7,993 nt of DNA, taken from the NCBI GenBank assembly GCA_013361595.1, contig JABFXT010000593.1:1-7993 (forward strand), given 5' to 3'. Position numbers and translations under genes: made by a program. The notes under the pieces were generated by a model, which saw nothing but the letters and a program-made list of their open reading frames with translations, made no database searches and was not told the DNA's origin. Positions 1-5,199 of the stretch are shown in pieces; the first letter of the stretch is position 1, and every line of letters starts with the position of its first letter. The stretch comes from Nocardia sp. (GTDB lineage Bacteria > Actinomycetota > Actinomycetes > Mycobacteriales > Mycobacteriaceae).

Positions 1-1
1 T

Positions 2-310
2 CCGCGAAGGGCTCGGTCTATTTCCGAGGGGCTGTCCGCTGCCGGAATGTCCGTGTCGGATATATCCCGTTTCTATCCCCACCAGCCGAACCTCAGGCTG
101 GTGGAGAAACTGATCGCCGAAGCCGGGCTACCTGGTGATCGCACGGCAATCAACGTGGACAGATACGGCAATACGTCCAATGCGAGCGTTCTCATCGGCC
201 TGGCCGAGGACATCCGATCCGGTGTGGTCGAGCTCGGGAGCGGAGAACCGGTAGTCCTGGCATCGATCGGCGCCAATTTCCAGAACGGCGCACACGTAGT
301 CCGCCTGTAG
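2..310 (+). CDS. 3-oxoacyl-ACP synthase III (KAS III/FabH-like), C-terminal part only
   Basis: The reading frame is open from the first bases of the window, so the gene begins upstream; an internal ATG at 47 is not the real start. About 102 residues are visible. They contain the two C-terminal catalytic signatures of the thiolase-fold KAS III family: YPHQPN, with the catalytic His followed by Gln-Pro-Asn, and the DRYGNTSNAS segment with the catalytic Asn. The active-site Cys would lie in the missing N-terminal half. KAS III enzymes condense an acyl-CoA starter with malonyl-ACP; related family members act as acyltransferases or starter-unit enzymes in secondary metabolism. The ending (SIGANFQNGAHVVRL) departs from the usual G-G-G-x-x-W-G-A form of housekeeping FabH, which hints at a specialised paralogue. 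That subfamily assignment is inference. The family call is firm. Confidence 0.88.
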   Translation, partial: PRRARSISEGLSAAGMSVSDISRFYPHQPNLRLVEKLIAEAGLPGDRTAINVDRYGNTSNASVLIGLAEDIRSGVVELGSGEPVVLASIGANFQNGAHVVRL

Positions 311-330
311 CGAGCCGAGCATGCGATCCG

Positions 331-369
331 CGTGCTGTGGTCCAGCGCAGTTCGCCGGACCACAGCGCG
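331..369. terminator. Bidirectional hairpin terminator between convergent genes
   Basis: Bases 331-343 pair with 357-369 (13 bp with one G-T wobble, including the perfect CTGTGGTCC/GGACCACAG). A further GCG/CGC pair closes inside an A-C mismatch, leaving a 5-nt loop. It starts 20 nt after the KAS III stop and lies 29 nt past the stop of the facing kinase-like gene, so it can serve both. No clear U-tract follows on either strand, which is common for actinobacterial terminators. Confidence 0.7.
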
Positions 370-397
370 ACGGCGACTGTTCGGACGCGGTGAGAAG

Positions 398-1257
398 TCA
401 CGGGCGAGTGGCGTGCTCGCGCAACGAGTCGAGCCGGGCCAGCACGTCCGCGTGCCAACCCAGTGGCCCCGGCCCCTCCACGATGTCCCGGACCAGCTCG
501 GCGTGTTTTCGAACAAGGGTCGCAGCGCGACGATCTCGGCGCGCCAGCGGTCGAGTTCCGTCCGGCTCAGATCGTTCGGTGTCCAGTCGGAACTTCGGCC
601 CGATCCCGGCGCGAGGAAGTGGCTCACGAACGGATTGCCGCGGGGATCGGCCTCGAGCACCGGATGGAATGCCTCCGCATGGTCGTATCCGTAGACCTGG
701 TCACCGTCGCGCAGCCAGTTGCCGGCCCGGTCCCAGTTGCCGACCAAGACATCCAGCAGACCGAGTTTACGGGCGCTCGGGGTGTTCTTTATCGCCTCCA
801 TGGACCTATGGCCGAACGGGTCGGCGTCGTCGGCATACATCGCCCACCCCGGCATCCGCTGCATGAGCACGCTCCCGGCTTCCCCGGCGGTGACCACTGG
901 AGCGACCGGGGCTCCGATGACCCGACCGACCGCGGACACGAGGACTTCGGCGGCTTGATGCTTCGACGTCAGGTCGGATTTGTACAGCACTTCGAAACCG
1001 TCCGGGTACACGAAGAGTTCGACGCGGCTCCGCACGGAGGTCATATACGACGGTGTCCGAAGCTCCGGTTTCCCTGATCGATCAGCGGCGTGGAACCGCT
1101 CGACGAACTCGTCCGCGCCTGCCTTCACCGACAGGTCGGCATCGACTCCGGAGCGGGTCCCGCCATAACGGCGGACGATCGCGCCGGTCGCATCGGCGAT
1201 CACGTTGCGCAGCCGCACGGCCACCGTCCCCACCACTCGGCCCCAGCTCTCGATCAC
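398..1257 (-). pseudogene. PI3/4-kinase/HipA-like protein, frameshifted near its C-terminus
   Basis: From a GTG at 1257 the frame encodes 250 residues that look like an atypical kinase fold. Lys93 in VLYKSDL is a candidate ATP-binding lysine. VGNWDRAGNW gives the catalytic-loop Asp176 and Asn180. YDHAEAF (Asp192) is the metal-binding DFG-equivalent. After Glu250 the open frame turns into Arg/Ser/Thr-rich sequence running antisense through the KAS III gene. The neighbouring frame instead continues sensibly for 36 more residues (HAELVRDIVEGPG..., WHADVLARLDSLREH) to a TGA at 398-400, just before the hairpin. Restoring one A in the GAAAAC run (T506-T509 on the plus strand) gives a clean 286-residue protein. 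So this is either a recent one-base deletion or a sequencing error. The kinase core is intact, so the truncated or extended product could still fold. The substrate is unknown. Upstream in-frame codons to a TAG show no better start, and the Shine-Dalgarno is weak. Confidence 0.7.
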
Positions 1258-1510
1258 CTCGGTCTCATCGATGAACTACGGCGACGAACAGCCTTCTCGT
1301 GATCCGTGGCCGATCCATACGCCCACCATCGCAGCCATATCGGCATGGACCATTTTGACCCAGGAGATCGGAGGTGGGCCGAACCGAGGTGACAGGTTGC
1401 CGCATCGAATTCCCCGGACAGCACAAAGGCCCCACTGTCGGTCCTCGAAGCGTATGCGGCGAAGCCGCGAACCTTCCAGGGCCGAACAGCGAGACCTCCG
1501 GGCATCGGCC

Positions 1511-1536
1511 GCTCGGCGCCACGGGCGGCGCCGAGC
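1511..1536 (-). terminator. Hairpin terminator directly after icd
   Basis: A perfect 10-bp stem (GCTCGGCGCC with GGCGCCGAGC) closes a 6-nt loop, beginning one base past the icd stop codon. No U-tract follows, so it would be an actinobacterial-type hairpin terminator. It is placed to end icd transcription before the kinase-like gene on the same strand. Confidence 0.7.
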
Positions 1537-1537
1537 G

Positions 1538-2755
1538 TCAGCGCAGCGCGCGGGCCAGGTTGGCGTCCAGCGCGGCCAGGAACTCCTCGGTGGTCAGGTA
1601 ACCCTGATCCCCACCGACCAGCGCCGCGAGATCCTTGGTCATCTGCCCGCCCTCGACGGTCTTGATGACGACATCCTCGAGGGTCTGCGCGAAACCGATC
1701 ACCTCGGGGGTGTTGTCCAGCTTGCCCCGATGCTCCAGACCGCGGGTCCAGGCGAAGATCGACGCTATCGGATTGGTCGAGGTCGGCTTGCCCTGCTGAT
1801 GCTGGCGGTAGTGCCGGGTGACCGTGCCGTGCGCGGCCTCGGCCTCACAGGTCTGCCCGTCCGGGGTCAGCAGCACCGAGGTCATCAGGCCGAGCGAGCC
1901 GAAGCCCTGCGCGACGGTATCGGACTGCACGTCGCCGTCGTAGTTCTTGCAGGCCCAGACGTAACCGCCCTCCCATTTCATGGAGGAGGCGACCATATCG
2001 TCGATCAGCCGGTGCTCGTAGGTGAGGCCGGCCGCCTCGAACTGGCTCTTGAACTCGGCCTCGAACACTTCCTCGAAGGTGTCCTTGAACATGCCGTCGT
2101 AGGCCTTGAGGATGGTGTTCTTGGTCGACATGTAGACCGGGTAGTTCTGCTGCAGCCCGTAGTTGAAGGAGGCGCGCGCGAAATCCTCGATGGACTTCTT
2201 GAAGTTGTACATACCCATGACGACGCCGCCGTCCTCGGGCATCTGCACGACCTCGTGCACGATGGGCTCGCTGCCGTCCTCGGGGGTGAAGGTGAGGGTG
2301 ACGGTGCCGGCCTGGAAGACCTTGAAATCGGTGGCGCGGTACTGGTCGCCGAAGGCGTGACGGCCGATGATGATCGGCTTGGTCCAACCCGGTACCAGGC
2401 GCGGAACGTTGGAGATGATGATGGGCGCGCGGAAAATGGTGCCGCCGAGGATATTGCGGATGGTGCCGTTGGGCGACCGCCACATCTTCTTGAGACCGAA
2501 CTCCTCGACGCGGGCCTCGTCCGGGGTGATCGTCGCGCATTTCACGCCGACGCCGTGCTGTTTGATGGCGTTGGCGGCGTCCACGGTGACCTGGTCGTCG
2601 GTCTTGTCGCGGTACTCGATGCCGAGGTCGTAGTACTCGAGGTTCACGTCGAGGTACGGGTGGATCAGCTTGTCCTTGATGAACTGCCAGATGATCCGCG
2701 TCATCTCGTCGCCGTCGAGTTCGACGACGGTGCCTTCAACCTTGATCTTGGACAT
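1538..2755 (-). CDS. icd: NADP-dependent isocitrate dehydrogenase
   Basis: 405 residues; oxidatively decarboxylates isocitrate to 2-oxoglutarate with NADP+ in the TCA cycle, in the cytoplasm. It belongs to the homodimeric eukaryotic-like class, the same class as mycobacterial Icd1. The N-terminus has [13 protein letters not shown]. Isocitrate-binding residues fall at the same numbers as in human IDH1: SPNGTIRN with Arg100, Arg109, Arg132 in [10 protein letters not shown], Tyr139, Lys212, and the metal-binding Asp252, Asp275 and Asp279. The NADP-binding stretch is [10 protein letters not shown] (309-318), followed by [18 protein letters not shown]. The frame stays open to 2866, but MSKIKVEG at 2755 matches the family N-terminus and has an AGGAGGA 11 nt upstream. 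It is divergent from the methionine unit, an arrangement shared with Mycobacterium. No damage is seen. Confidence 0.97.
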   Translation of the reverse strand: MSKIKVEGTVVELDGDEMTRIIWQFIKDKLIHPYLDVNLEYYDLGIEYRDKTDDQVTVDAANAIKQHGVGVKCATITPDEARVEEFGLKKMWRSPNGTIRNILGGTIFRAPIIISNVPRLVPGWTKPIIIGRHAFGDQYRATDFKVFQAGTVTLTFTPEDGSEPIVHEVVQMPEDGGVVMGMYNFKKSIEDFARASFNYGLQQNYPVYMSTKNTILKAYDGMFKDTFEEVFEAEFKSQFEAAGLTYEHRLIDDMVASSMKWEGGYVWACKNYDGDVQSDTVAQGFGSLGLMTSVLLTPDGQTCEAEAAHGTVTRHYRQHQQGKPTSTNPIASIFAWTRGLEHRGKLDNTPEVIGFAQTLEDVVIKTVEGGQMTKDLAALVGGDQGYLTTEEFLAALDANLARALR

Positions 2756-2766
2756 GGATCTTCGTG

Positions 2767-2773
2767 TCCTCCT
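2767..2773 (-). promoter_or_regulatory. Shine-Dalgarno of icd
   Basis: AGGAGGA on the minus strand, 11 nt before the ATG at 2755. It decides the start against the longer open frame reaching 2866, which lacks a comparable site and would carry 37 residues unlike the family. Confidence 0.8.
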
Positions 2774-2838
2774 AAGACTGGTGCCCTCATTGCACGGCCA
2801 GGCGAACACGCTTGTGAGCGGACCCCAGCTGTTCAACA

Positions 2839-2863
2839 GACAACGTATACATCCCGCGTTGTC
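2839..2863. promoter_or_regulatory. Inverted repeat GACAACG-N11-CGTTGTC over a possible icd promoter
   Basis: Perfect 7-bp arms at 2839-2845 and 2857-2863 with an 11-bp spacer. On the minus strand the region reads TGTATACGTTGTC and contains a TANNNT-type -10 (TACGTT, 2847-2842), which would put icd transcription start near 2835. No good -35 is visible. The overlap of a dyad with a -10 suggests a repressor site, but neither the promoter nor the regulator is established. Confidence 0.35.
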
Positions 2864-2909
2864 CACGAGACGTCTGGTGTAACCAAGACGAGCGTACTGC
2901 TAGTGGTTG

Positions 2910-2946
2910 TCTCACGCTGCAGCCAGCCCCGGTCGTGAGATCTCAC
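2910..2946. promoter_or_regulatory. Palindrome cluster with three TCTCAC half-sites
   Basis: GTGAGATCTCAC (2935-2946) is a perfect 12-bp palindrome. A further TCTCACG at 2910-2916 is inverted relative to CGTGAGA (2934-2940) and lies 31 bp, about three helical turns, from the matching half-site at 2941. It sits between the divergent icd and met promoters, about 45 bp upstream of the met -35. This looks like an operator for a dimeric regulator bound in tandem. Regulator and target are unknown. Confidence 0.4.
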
Positions 2947-2992
2947 ATGGGTGAATCGCACCACAAGATTACCCGGTGGGCCCGTATGCCGA

Positions 2993-3022
2993 TTTCGATC
3001 CGTATCGGCGCCCGGCTACCAT
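2993..3022 (+). promoter_or_regulatory. Candidate promoter of the riboswitch-metX unit
   Basis: A TACCAT -10 (3017-3022, matching TANNNT) has a weak TTTCGA -35 (2993-2998) at 18 bp. It would start transcription around 3029-3031, exactly where the P1 stem of the riboswitch begins. The position relative to the aptamer is the main support, as the -35 is poor. Confidence 0.5.
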
Positions 3023-3030
3023 ATTCGGCA

Positions 3031-3136
3031 GGTCATGAGCGCCAGCGCCAAGCCCCGGCTCGCTGGCCGGCAACCCTCCTGCTGCGGTGGGGTGCTCCGG
3101 GTGATGACCGGGCTTCCGAGAGCCGGGAGCAAGCGC
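3031..3136 (+). promoter_or_regulatory. SAM-IV riboswitch
   Basis: The element begins GGTCATGAGCGCCAGCG and continues with the SAM-I/SAM-IV core features: AAGCCCCGGCT, GGCCGGCAACCCTCC, GGTGGGGTGCTCCGGG and GTGATGACC. P1 is GGTCAT (3031-3036) with ATGACC (3104-3109). P2 is GCCAGC (3041-3046) with GCTGGC (3062-3067). P3 is ACCCTCC (3073-3079) with GGTGGGGT (3086-3093). A pseudoknot can form from CCCGG (3054-3058) and CCGGG (3097-3101). The part 3' of P1, including GCAAGCGC at 3129-3136, is the extension that distinguishes SAM-IV from SAM-I, though here it is shorter than in the mycobacterial example I remember. SAM-IV binds S-adenosylmethionine and switches off methionine genes, which fits metX downstream. 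A Shine-Dalgarno lies 5 nt past the aptamer and no terminator with a U-tract is seen, so control of translation is likely. Confidence 0.93.
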
Positions 3137-3141
3137 ACGTC

Positions 3142-3147
3142 AGGAGG
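3142..3147 (+). promoter_or_regulatory. Strong Shine-Dalgarno directly after the riboswitch
   Basis: AGGAGG, 10 nt before a GTG at 3158 and about 240 nt from metX. The best ribosome entry site of the unit therefore serves a small reading frame and not metX itself. It is also complementary to the CCTCCT at 3075-3080 within the aptamer P3 strand. Confidence 0.7.
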
Positions 3148-3157
3148 TTGTCGATTT

Positions 3158-3235
3158 GTGCCGGTGCTGGTCGCGTTGATAGCGGCGTTCTCACGATTCG
3201 ACGAGAAATCCCCCATTTTCTGGAGCACGATATGA
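3158..3235 (+). CDS. Small ORF (25 aa) between SAM-IV riboswitch and metX
   Basis: Not recognised. GTG start at 3158 with the AGGAGG at 3142-3147, then 25 codons ([18 protein letters not shown]... ending FWSTI). The N-terminal ten residues are strongly hydrophobic. The stop overlaps the next start as ATGA (3232-3235), the classic layout for translational coupling. About three quarters of third positions are G or C, similar to coding DNA here, but the frame is too short for this to prove much. It could be a leader peptide that carries ribosomes from the riboswitch-controlled site toward metX, or an accidental frame in a scar left by loss of metY. It has no run of Met or Cys codons that would suggest classical attenuation. 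Confidence 0.45.
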   Translation: MPVLVALIAAFSRFDEKSPIFWSTI

Positions 3236-3393
3236 CCGATCACAGCTTCGCCGCTGCGACCGTTGCCGGAGCGACCCGCCGGACACGGTCGGTCGCGTTC
3301 GGCGTCCTCGGTACCCGCACGCCCGGCCCCACGGCGTCGATTCATACGTTCCGGGCATCACCGGCCATCGGTTCCACGGAAGTCCTCGCGTGA
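3232..3393 (+). CDS. Small ORF (53 aa) coupled to metX
   Basis: Not recognised. ATG at 3232 with TGGAG at 3221-3225 (6 nt away). The 53 residues begin [20 protein letters not shown] and end [12 protein letters not shown]. The sequence is Ala/Thr/Arg-rich with no membrane segment and no clear motif. The stop TGA (3391-3393) overlaps the metX GTG (3390-3392) as GTGA, and the start overlaps the previous small ORF as ATGA. Roughly 77% of third positions are G/C, compatible with real coding. Neither end resembles MetY (O-acetylhomoserine sulfhydrylase), so it does not read as a simple remnant of that gene. I infer that it couples metX translation to the riboswitch-controlled ribosome entry site; function beyond this is unknown. 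Confidence 0.5.
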   Translation: MTDHSFAAATVAGATRRTRSVAFGVLGTRTPGPTASIHTFRASPAIGSTEVLA

Positions 3394-4535
3394 AGGTGAC
3401 CACCGAATCGACCACGGCGCGGCCCGTGGCCCAGTTACCGCCGGCCGACGGCACCCTCGGCCATATCGATATCGGCGAACTCACCCTGGAGAGCGGCGCC
3501 CGGTTGCCACAGGTCCGGCTGGCCGTGCAGCGCTGGGGTGAGCTGTCCCCGGCCATGGACAACATCGTGCTCATCGAGCACGCGCTCACCGGCGACTCCC
3601 ATGTCGCGGGCGAGCCCACGGCCGCACATCCACAGGCGGGATGGTGGAACGGGATGGTCGGCCCCGGCGCGCCGATCGATACCGACGAGTGGTGCGTCGT
3701 CGCCACCAATGTGCTGGGTGGCTGCCAGGGCAGCACCGGTCCGGCCTCGCTCGCACCGGACGGCGCGCCGTGGGGTTCGCGTTTCCCGGAGATCTCCATC
3801 CGGGATCAGGTGACCGCGGAGCTGAAACTGTTCGATCTGCTGGGTGTGCCCCGGCTGGCCGCGGCGGTCGGCGGGTCGATGGGCGGTATGCGCGTCCTCG
3901 AATGGATGCTGCTGGCGCCGCAACGCCTGGCCGCCGCGCTCATCCTCGCGGTGGGCCCACGCGCCACGGCCGACCAGATCGGCACCCAGAGCACCCAGAT
4001 CGCGGCCATCACCGGCGACCCGGACTGGCAGGGCGGCGACTATCACGGCACCGGTCGCGCGCCGATGGCCGGTATGGGTATCGCACGCCGGATCGCGCAC
4101 CTCACCTACCGCACCGAGGTCGAGCTGGACAGCCGGTTCGCGAACAGCGCGCAGGAGGGTGAGGACCCGCGCAACGGTGGCCGCTACGCGGTGCAGAGCT
4201 ACCTCGAGTACCAGGCCGAGAAGCTGGGGCGGCGTTTCGACCCGGCGACGTACGTGCTGCTGAGCGAGGCGATGAACCGGCACGATATCGGCCGCGGCCG
4301 CGGCGGTATCGAGGCCGCGATGGCCGCCACCGAGGTGCCGTGCATCGTCGGCGGTATCGATTCCGACCGGCTGTACCCGCTGCACACGCAACAGGAACTG
4401 GCCGACGGGCTGCCCGGTTGCCGGCATTTCGAGGTCATCAACTCCCGCGACGGCCACGACGCCTTCCTCACCGAAGCGGCGGCCATCGGCAAACTGCTGG
4501 TGCAGACGATGAATCTGGCCCGCGCCGGACGCTGA
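3390..4535 (+). CDS. metX: Homoserine O-acetyltransferase
   Basis: 381 residues; transfers acetyl from acetyl-CoA to L-homoserine, the committed step of methionine synthesis in actinobacteria. It is an alpha/beta-hydrolase-fold enzyme. The family signature HALTGDSH lies at 64-71 and [13 protein letters not shown] at 106-118. The nucleophile elbow GGSMGG puts Ser163 as nucleophile, with Asp326 (SDRLYP) and His356 (GHDAFL) completing the triad. [15 protein letters not shown] and [10 protein letters not shown] stretches also match mycobacterial MetX (called MetA in M. tuberculosis). The GTG at 3390 was chosen because GGAAG (3378-3382) lies 7 nt upstream, the length fits the family, and it overlaps the previous stop. 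It is under the SAM-IV riboswitch. Its usual partner metY is not beside it. Some family members use succinyl-CoA; acetyl-CoA is the usual assignment for this group. Confidence 0.96.
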   Translation: MKVTTESTTARPVAQLPPADGTLGHIDIGELTLESGARLPQVRLAVQRWGELSPAMDNIVLIEHALTGDSHVAGEPTAAHPQAGWWNGMVGPGAPIDTDEWCVVATNVLGGCQGSTGPASLAPDGAPWGSRFPEISIRDQVTAELKLFDLLGVPRLAAAVGGSMGGMRVLEWMLLAPQRLAAALILAVGPRATADQIGTQSTQIAAITGDPDWQGGDYHGTGRAPMAGMGIARRIAHLTYRTEVELDSRFANSAQEGEDPRNGGRYAVQSYLEYQAEKLGRRFDPATYVLLSEAMNRHDIGRGRGGIEAAMAATEVPCIVGGIDSDRLYPLHTQQELADGLPGCRHFEVINSRDGHDAFLTEAAAIGKLLVQTMNLARAGR

Positions 4536-4546
4536 TTCCCGGTCCT

Positions 4547-4572
4547 GGTCCCGGTCCGGTCCGGACGGGACC
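4547..4572. terminator. Bidirectional hairpin terminator between metX and the DUF3017 gene
   Basis: GGTCCCG (4547-4553) pairs with CGGGACC (4566-4572). After a single bulged G4554, TCCG (4555-4558) pairs with CGGA (4562-4565) around a GTC loop. This gives 11 G+C-rich pairs. It begins 11 nt past the metX stop and ends 2 nt before the facing stop. The surrounding GGTCC repeats allow alternative foldings. Confidence 0.7.
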
Positions 4573-4574
4573 GG

Positions 4575-4901
4575 TCAGCCCACGCCGAGGGTATTGATGG
4601 TGGCGGCGAGGAAGACGATCGCACCGCCCAGCAAGGTCAGCGCACCCACATCGAACGGTTTGCTGCGGACGGCCAGCAGACCGACCCGAACCGTCGGCAG
4701 GCACAACCGGAACGCGGCCGCGATGAGGGCGGCACCACCGAAGAAGAAGGCGCCACGCCGCCAGCGATCCTGCGCGACGAACACCACGGCGATCAGCGCC
4801 ACCACGGCAACCACCACCATCGGCAGATGGCAGCGGAGGAAACCGGCCCAACGGTTGCCGGTGCCGGGATCGTCGTCGGTTCCAGTCGCGGCGTCGGTCA
4901 C
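4575..4901 (-). CDS. DUF3017 family small membrane protein
   Basis: 108 residues from a GTG at 4901. An Asp/Gly-rich soluble N-terminus (1-18) is followed by three hydrophobic segments near 26-43, 50-68 and 85-104. The stretch FRLCLPTVRVGLLAVRS followed by KPFDV is the conserved feature by which I recognise this actinobacterial family of unknown function. In M. tuberculosis a comparable small membrane protein gene lies next to folD, in the same broad region as metX (from memory). Here it faces metX across a shared terminator, and folD is not upstream. No convincing Shine-Dalgarno precedes the GTG, and no better start exists before the first membrane helix. The function is unknown. Translation may have been coupled to an upstream gene of which only a fragment remains. 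Confidence 0.85.
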   Translation of the reverse strand: MTDAATGTDDDPGTGNRWAGFLRCHLPMVVVAVVALIAVVFVAQDRWRRGAFFFGGAALIAAAFRLCLPTVRVGLLAVRSKPFDVGALTLLGGAIVFLAATINTLGVG

Positions 4902-4928
4902 GAGGGCGATTGTTCCAGATCCGGTGGG

Positions 4929-5084
4929 TCAGGTCTGCACGAGCGGTTCGTAGTCCGCTTCGGTGACGCCGAACGTCCAGGAGACGCCCTCCCGAGCGGT
5001 CCGGGTGGTCGGCGGTACCCGCAGCCAGTAGGTGCGACTGGTGCCGTCGAGTTCGGGCGTCGAAGCATCACCGTCGGCACTGCA
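4929..5084 (-). pseudogene. C-terminal remnant of a lost gene (possibly DUF6745-like)
   Basis: Minus-strand reading from just after a TGA at 5085-5087 gives 51 protein-like residues. They include TPELDGTSRTYWLRVPPTT, then RTAREGVSWTFGVTEADY, and end EPLVQT at a TGA (4929-4931). There is no start codon, and the frame upstream is closed. The pattern (Asp-Gly, Tyr-Trp-Leu-Arg-Val-Pro-Pro, then Trp-Thr-Phe-Gly and a terminal acidic/Tyr/Pro stretch) looks like a conserved protein C-terminus. I tentatively link it to the DUF6745-type family, from memory only. It ends 27 nt before the DUF3017 gene on the same strand. The beginning of the gene appears to have been removed, perhaps when the segment carrying the gene at 5200 arrived. 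Alternatively, it is one fragment of a multiply frameshifted gene. Confidence 0.5.
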
Positions 5085-5187
5085 TCAGCTCCACAGAGCG
5101 TGGCCATGCCCGATCCCACTACCCCGCCGACCCGGTTCGAAGCCGGGCAATCCAGTCGGATCAGGGCACTTGCGCACACACGCGGGA

Positions 5188-5193
5188 TAGGAT
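5188..5193 (+). promoter_or_regulatory. -10 element for the gene at 5200; possible leaderless start
   Basis: TAGGAT matches the actinobacterial TANNNT -10 and ends 6 nt before the GTG, the spacing of leaderless transcripts. The same bases contain AGGA (5189-5192), 7 nt before the GTG, so a leadered message from further upstream would also have a ribosome site. No -35 at proper distance is clear. Confidence 0.45.
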
Positions 5194-5199
5194 CGGCCC

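Noticed and set aside
73..397. Continuation of the kinase-like frame to 73
   Set aside because: Past the frameshift it is Arg/Ser/Thr-rich and antisense to the KAS III gene; the sensible C-terminus is in the other frame and stops at 398.
500..515. Programmed -1 frameshift in the kinase-like gene
   Set aside because: CGAAAAC is not a canonical slippery heptamer because the P-site tRNA could not re-pair, and no stimulatory structure is evident; a one-base deletion is simpler.
1258..1510. Small gene between the kinase-like gene and icd
   Set aside because: Frames of up to 85 codons exist on both strands, but none has a convincing ribosome site, motif or composition. A small GCGGC-GAA-GCCGC hairpin at 1456-1468 is the only structure seen.
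2756..2866. Extended icd N-terminus starting at 2866
   Set aside because: The additional 37 residues are Arg/Trp/Cys-rich and unlike the family, while the ATG at 2755 has an AGGAGGA site and the family's N-terminal sequence.
1205..2938. 577-codon open frame on the plus strand
   Set aside because: It runs antisense to icd through most of its length and is a by-product of high-GC codon use; its protein is Val/Leu/Gly/Asp-rich with no family feature.
3232..3393. 53-codon frame as a metY remnant
   Set aside because: Neither its start nor its end resembles MetY sequence, so deletion of metY cannot be read directly from it.
5131..5147. tRNA T-arm-like hairpin CCCGG-TTCGAAG-CCGGG
   Set aside because: The stem and 7-nt loop look like a T-arm, but no acceptor stem, D-arm or anticodon arm can be fitted upstream and no CCA-type end follows; a tRNA-end attachment remnant cannot be shown.
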